A stretch of DNA of 64,000 nt from Facklamia lactis (lineage in GTDB: Bacteria; Bacillota; Bacilli; Lactobacillales; Aerococcaceae), in contig NZ_JACBXQ010000002.1 of NCBI RefSeq assembly GCF_015863205.1, forward strand, positions 454,203-518,202, written 5' to 3'. Positions 63,103 through 64,000 of this stretch are shown one piece after another; the stretch's first letter is position 1, and every line of letters begins with the position of its first letter. The translations under genes were made by a program, and so were the position numbers. A model generated the notes under the pieces. That model worked only from the letters and a program-made list of their open reading frames with translations, was not told the origin of the DNA and searched no databases.

Positions 63103-63690
63103 GAAATTCTTACTTATCCCTCTCTTCTCTAGACTCTAGGTTAATTAAATATTTTCGTTGGAGATAAGTAAAAATTCAAACTTTCTATATTTAGATCATT
63201 CATTACAGCTACTTCCCCTTTACCCCCCCATCTTCTAATGATATTTTTATTTTATAGTTTTTATTTAAAAATATAATTTAAACTTAAATGAACAATAAAT
63301 AATTGTATACTCCGCCTTTGAACCACTTCTCAACAACCCTTACAATATAAGGATCATATCAATTATTATCATAGCACTCCTCTTTTTCTATAACAAGAAA
63401 TTCAACTTCAATATTATAAAAGGAAATGAGATAAATTTAACTTTATTTAAATAAAAAGAGTTTGAGTATTAATATTAAACTGACCTTTTCTTTTATAAAA
63501 GAAATCTCTTTATACCCTATCATTCTTCGAATCTGTAGTGACAGTCAATCAATTTTTATTTAAATTTTGTTTTTGGCGTTTTTTGTATAAACTTTAACTC
63601 ATAGATATTATCGTATTCATTCGTTTAATCAAATCGAAAAAATTATGTCGCTAAAAGGCAGATCTTATCTATTAATAAATAAATCGTCAT
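63103..63690. other. AT-rich spacer
   Basis: About 590 bases of low-complexity AT-rich DNA with no credible gene, before the insertion sequence. Confidence 0.5.
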
Positions 63691-63696
63691 TGAATC

Positions 63697-64000
63697 GTCT
63701 ACACTTAATTGGACAAGTCTCCTGAGAGAATGTATTGTTAAATTAAGAAAGTAGGCAATTTATTTATGGCTAGAACAAGAAGAACCTTTACTCCAGAATT
63801 TAAACTTCAAATGGTACGATTATTTGAAAACGGAAAATCTAAATCTGATATTGTTAGAGAATATGATTTAACACCTTCGGCCTTAGATAAATGGATTAAG
63901 AATCATCAAAATAGTGGTTCATTTAATGTTGTTGATAATCTAACTGATGAGGAAAAAGAACTCAGAAAATTGCGTAAAGAAAATCAACAATTAAAAATGG
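63697..64000 (+). mobile_element. Left end of an IS3-family insertion sequence
   Basis: A likely terminal inverted repeat near 63697-63730, with TCTACACTTAATTGGACAAG, precedes the first transposase frame by about 35 bases. The element runs off the right edge, so the right repeat and target duplication cannot be seen. Confidence 0.7.
63766..64000 (+). CDS. IS3-family transposase OrfA, 3' end outside window
   Basis: 78 complete codons from ATG 63766 encode MARTRRTFTPEFKLQMVRLF, then a helix-turn-helix and the start of the leucine zipper ('DEEKELRKLRKENQQLKM'). This is the DNA-binding first protein of an IS3 (probably IS150-group) element; the catalytic OrfB would lie beyond the window. Confidence 0.9.
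   Translation, partial: MARTRRTFTPEFKLQMVRLFENGKSKSDIVREYDLTPSALDKWIKNHQNSGSFNVVDNLTDEEKELRKLRKENQQLKM

Overview
The window reads as a chromosomal stretch of a low-GC Gram-positive bacterium (Bacillota). Genes have strong AGGAGG-type ribosome sites, TTG and GTG starts are frequent, and promoters are sigma-A-like. It carries a yybP-ykoY manganese riboswitch, cre-like CcpA sites, a Bce-type peptide-resistance module and an MntABC/MntR manganese system. This points to Lactobacillales, perhaps Aerococcaceae or Carnobacteriaceae, but the genus is inference. No rRNA, tRNA, CRISPR array or prophage was seen. The only mobile DNA is the start of an IS3-family element at the right edge.

Layout. 1-2.5 kb: 5' part of a secreted surface protein with SpaA-like repeats and a Thr/Glu/Pro stalk. 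2.6-6 kb: a small gene behind a LexA-like box, then a P-type cation ATPase under a Mn2+ riboswitch. 6-8.2 kb: proB-proA. 8.3-14.4 kb: an operon of a lipoprotein (solute-binding plus vWA domains), an XpaC-like protein, a second binding protein and TelA, preceded on the same strand by a membrane protein with a possible papain-like domain. 14.5-24.7 kb: amino-acid and C4-acid metabolism (gdhA, MATE transporter, malic enzyme, fumC, LysR/aspA, stress protein, asparaginase). 24.7-29.8 kb: DUF2079 membrane protein, FetAB-type exporter, MFS transporter with a palindromic operator. 30-33.4 kb: pepT and a YfcC transporter. 33.8-41.4 kb: a seven-gene short-chain acyl-CoA operon. 41.5-48.9 kb: LysR, aminotransferase, DUF819 transporter, small conserved genes, HAD, DegV and a tyrosine phosphatase. 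49-52.5 kb: mntABC and divergent mntR. 52.8-57.6 kb: BceRS-BceAB-like module. 58-63 kb: membrane protein and a CUT1 sugar ABC transporter with a YesL-like gene.

How the genes fit together. Asparaginase, aspartase, fumarase and malic enzyme form a route from asparagine through aspartate, fumarate and malate to pyruvate, with GdhA handling glutamate nitrogen. Manganese is covered from both sides: MntABC/MntR for import and a riboswitch-controlled P-type ATPase for probable export. The acyl-CoA operon has thiolase, 3-hydroxyacyl-CoA dehydrogenase, crotonase, CoA-transferase and two acyl-CoA dehydrogenase homologues but no electron-transfer flavoprotein genes, so its direction and electron acceptor are open. 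It and both transporters flanking it carry cre-like sites at their promoters, suggesting joint carbon catabolite control.

The strongest candidates for something undescribed are the vWA/binding-protein/XpaC/TelA operon with its membrane-protein neighbour, and the Etf-less acyl-CoA operon with its aberrant second dehydrogenase.
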